A stretch of 64,000 nt of DNA, taken from NCBI GenBank assembly GCA_014803525.1, contig JAAVBP010000005.1, positions 62,001 through 126,000 on the forward strand, read 5' to 3'. The notes beneath the pieces are model-generated. The model was not told the origin of the DNA. It did no database searches and saw nothing but the letters and a program-made list of their open reading frames with translations. Position numbers and translations under genes: made by a program. Positions 61,824-64,000 of this stretch are shown here, piece after piece (position 1 is the first letter of the stretch; each line of letters starts with the position of its first letter). This DNA comes from a bacterium. Lineage in GTDB: Bacteria > Pseudomonadota > Alphaproteobacteria > Rs-D84.

Positions 61824-63440
61824 ATGAGAAAAATAGAAACTTTATTTGTTGGCGCCGGTTTGATTGCCGCAATTGGTGTGGCCGGTGTATTAATGTGGAA
61901 TACGAATGCGCGTGATACGGCGGTGCCTGTTCACAGTTATCCGACGACAAAATATGGCGCCTTTTTGGCGGCCCAGCATGCAATTTATGTAAATGATTTT
62001 GATCGGGCGGCCGAATTTACACGGGAATTACAGGACAAGGATTATGCCGTTGTTGCAAATACGCGTATGATGTCAGAATTCTTAAGCGGACGCATGCCGC
62101 AACAGGTAGTGACGCTGCGTGATGAAAAGAATGCGGCCGCCGGGTTGATATATGATGCGTATTTGGTTCAAGATGCCAAATGGGAAGATTTATATAAACG
62201 ACACAAAAAGGATAAATCTGCACTGTCGGCGCCATTGCGAATATGGGCGTCCGTTGCGACGAATCGTGCCGCCGACGCAATCAAGTTCATTGAATCATTG
62301 CCGACAAATGCATCGTGGAAATCTTTTATGCGTGGGCAAATTTATGCCCAGACTGGTGATGTAACACATGCGGCGGATGAATTTGCCGCAGTTTCCCCAG
62401 ATTTTATGAATATAAATGATTATATGTATATTATGTCTTTTTATAATCATAACAATATGGGTGATGCGGCCGATAAATTGCGTGCGGCGTTTACAATGGC
62501 GCCGGGCGGAATGTATCTGCAGGATAGTAACAGTGTGCCTGATTGGGCGCAATACGTCGGTAACGAAAATGCATTGGCATTCAGTCTGGTTCAAAATGTA
62601 TCGCATACGCAAATGATGATGTATTCGGATTTGTCATTACTGTTGATGCGATTTGCGCAAATTGTCGGTTCCGGGTATGCGGCGGACAGTGATACGATAA
62701 ATTATTATCTGGGGCAATATTTTTATAATAACAACGGTGATTTTGCCAAATATTTCGAACAGATATCTGAATCCAGTCCGTATTACATGTTTGCGGTATT
62801 GCGCATGGCGGATCGGGATGGGGATTTTCGGACACTGGAAAATGCATTTAACAAAAATCCGCTGTTTATCCCGGTGGCGTCACGTTTGATTGCGCATTAT
62901 GTAACCGATGGCAAATATCATTCGGCACTGAATATTACGTCGCGTGCGCTGGAAAATAAAAAAATATCGGACCAGGGACGGGTATATTTTTTAAAGGCGC
63001 GTGCTGGCATTCATTATGTATTTGGGAATCTGGATGCGGCCCAGGCAGATTTGCACACCGTGTCTGATATGAATACGGTTGACGCGGACGTCTTGTCTTT
63101 ACAGGCAAAAATATGGGCGGCCCAGAATCGCGAACTGGAAAACGCATATGAATATGCAATGGGGGTGGTACGCCAAAATCCGACTGATGTCGCGGCATGG
63201 GATGTTTTGGGACGCGTCGTGGCCGCCCGCGAAGGGCCGGTTGCCGCACTGGATTTAATCACCCGTGTGGGCGAGGTTTCAGATTCATGTTCCGCACTGT
63301 TTGAACAATTGGGCGATTTGTATGTTTTGACCGGTCAAAAATCACTTGCACAGGATGCATACAATCGTGCAATTGCATTATCTGATGATGGTTTAACCGT
63401 TCGTTCGAATTTAGAAAAGAAAATAAGGAATTTAAAATGA
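61824..63440 (+). CDS. Membrane-anchored TPR protein
   Basis: 538 residues. An N-terminal signal-anchor lies at ~6-25 (TLFVGAGLIAAIGVAGVLMW). The rest is helical with tetratricopeptide-like pairs, e.g. GAFLAAQHAIYVNDFDRAAEFTREL near 45 and, at the end, DLYVLTGQKSLAQDAYNRAIALSDDGLTVRSNL. The repeats are diverged in the middle. It is predicted to be periplasmic and may act as a scaffold; no specific partner is evident. No clear ribosome site precedes the ATG. It overlaps gpsA by four bases. Confidence 0.8.
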   Translation: MRKIETLFVGAGLIAAIGVAGVLMWNTNARDTAVPVHSYPTTKYGAFLAAQHAIYVNDFDRAAEFTRELQDKDYAVVANTRMMSEFLSGRMPQQVVTLRDEKNAAAGLIYDAYLVQDAKWEDLYKRHKKDKSALSAPLRIWASVATNRAADAIKFIESLPTNASWKSFMRGQIYAQTGDVTHAADEFAAVSPDFMNINDYMYIMSFYNHNNMGDAADKLRAAFTMAPGGMYLQDSNSVPDWAQYVGNENALAFSLVQNVSHTQMMMYSDLSLLLMRFAQIVGSGYAADSDTINYYLGQYFYNNNGDFAKYFEQISESSPYYMFAVLRMADRDGDFRTLENAFNKNPLFIPVASRLIAHYVTDGKYHSALNITSRALENKKISDQGRVYFLKARAGIHYVFGNLDAAQADLHTVSDMNTVDADVLSLQAKIWAAQNRELENAYEYAMGVVRQNPTDVAAWDVLGRVVAAREGPVAALDLITRVGEVSDSCSALFEQLGDLYVLTGQKSLAQDAYNRAIALSDDGLTVRSNLEKKIRNLK

Positions 63441-64000
63441 CCGTTGGTGTAATCGGTGCCGGCGCGTGGGGAACAGCGCTGGCAATTGCCGCCACGCGCG
63501 GTGGGGCGGATGTTGTGTTGTGGTCTTATGATGGCGAATACATGCATTTTGATGATGTTGTCATGCCGGATAATATTCGTGTAACCGCAAACATGGCAGA
63601 GTTGCGCAAATGCGGGGGGTGGTTGGTGGTTGTGCCCGCCGCATTTTTTCGGGAAACAATTCGACGCGCACGCGAATTCTATAATGATGCGCCGGTCATA
63701 ATATGTACCAAGGGTGGTGAAAGCGCCAGCGGGCAATTTATGTCTGAAATACTGCGTGCAGAATTGCCGGAATGTCGGGAATATGGTGTTTTATCCGGAC
63801 CCCAATTCGCGGCCGAGGTTGCACGCAGTATGCCGACTGGTTCCACGTTGGCGGGGACATGCGCGGCACGTGCGGCGGGTCACGCGGCCCTGGGGATGGC
63901 ATTATGCCTTAGCGACAGTGACGATGTCATCGGTGCGGAAATTTGTGGTGTTGGCAAGAATGCAGTTGCCTTGATATGTGGGTATGCGACCGCGATGTAT
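63437..64000 (+). CDS. gpsA: Glycerol-3-phosphate dehydrogenase [NAD(P)+], N-terminal part
   Basis: Runs past the window end, with 188 residues visible. Reduces dihydroxyacetone phosphate to sn-glycerol-3-phosphate for phospholipid synthesis. The dinucleotide-binding motif GVIGAGAWGTALA is at residues 4-16. TKGGE, LSGPQFAAEVA and the lysine in GVGKNAVALICGYA match the family active site; GPQFA replaces the usual GPSFA. The start overlaps the TPR gene stop (ATGA), with AAGGA about eight bases upstream. Confidence 0.94.
   Translation, partial: MTVGVIGAGAWGTALAIAATRGGADVVLWSYDGEYMHFDDVVMPDNIRVTANMAELRKCGGWLVVVPAAFFRETIRRAREFYNDAPVIICTKGGESASGQFMSEILRAELPECREYGVLSGPQFAAEVARSMPTGSTLAGTCAARAAGHAALGMALCLSDSDDVIGAEICGVGKNAVALICGYATAMY

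Overview
The window looks like ordinary chromosome from an uncultured, probably host-associated alphaproteobacterium with a compact genome. Support for this is indirect but consistent: lptF-lptD-surA order, a yfgM-bamB-der neighbourhood, mltA and a DUF721/DciA gene divergent from secB, accB-accC, one rpoH, a DUF4167-like protein, an MJ0042 zinc-ribbon protein and an alphaproteobacterial-type tRNA-Thr(CGU). Many proteins are shorter than usual (BamB, SurA, DnaX, TopA, DnaG), intergenic gaps are small, and several classic operons are split. A gut or protist-associated lineage such as RF32/Rhodospirillales-like metagenomic clades is my inference, not shown. No phage, transposase, CRISPR or rRNA genes were seen.

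Layout. 1-5.7 kb: a cut-off SufD-like gene, ychF, then infB and nusA on the minus strand without rimP or ylxR. 5.8-10.8 kb: outer-membrane biogenesis run lptF-lptD-surA-like-rlmN. 11-20.7 kb, minus strand: a 1189-residue secreted cysteine-rich protein; then rluD preceded by a small secreted protein, a zinc-ribbon membrane protein and three tandem, overlapping type IV pilin-like genes sharing an LxMGG motif. 20.8-24.6 kb: DUF4167-like gene, dnaX with an A7 slippery site, a fourth pilin-like gene, an OmpA-like lipoprotein and an OmpH/Skp-like protein. 24.6-30 kb: der, YIP1-like membrane protein, bamB, yfgM, rpoH, porin-like protein. 30-38.5 kb: ruvC, a structured RNA element ahead of a cysteine-rich secreted protein, yebC, ruvA-mnmE, pheT/pheS/rplT/rpmI. 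38.5-48 kb: mreC-mreD-mrdA-rodA-topA-dnaG, infC (AUU start), a cysteine-free uracil-DNA glycosylase. 48-54.4 kb: pal, an AT-rich orphan gene, tRNA-Thr, DUF421 protein, a MacB-like ABC pair, DciA-like gene, mltA, secB, a small HTH gene. 54.4-64 kb: second copy of the structured RNA, accC/accB, yidD/rnpA, mreB, parB/parA, a secreted HEMEH protein inserted before rsmG, a TPR protein and the start of gpsA.

The genes mainly serve envelope assembly (LPS export, BAM, Pal, SecB, Skp/SurA chaperones), cell shape (MreBCD-PBP2-RodA), translation, replication and segregation. The most novel-looking items are a candidate structured RNA family present twice with compensatory base changes, a 7-bp tandem repeat family inside and between genes, and the pilin-like operon next to a giant cysteine-rich secreted protein.
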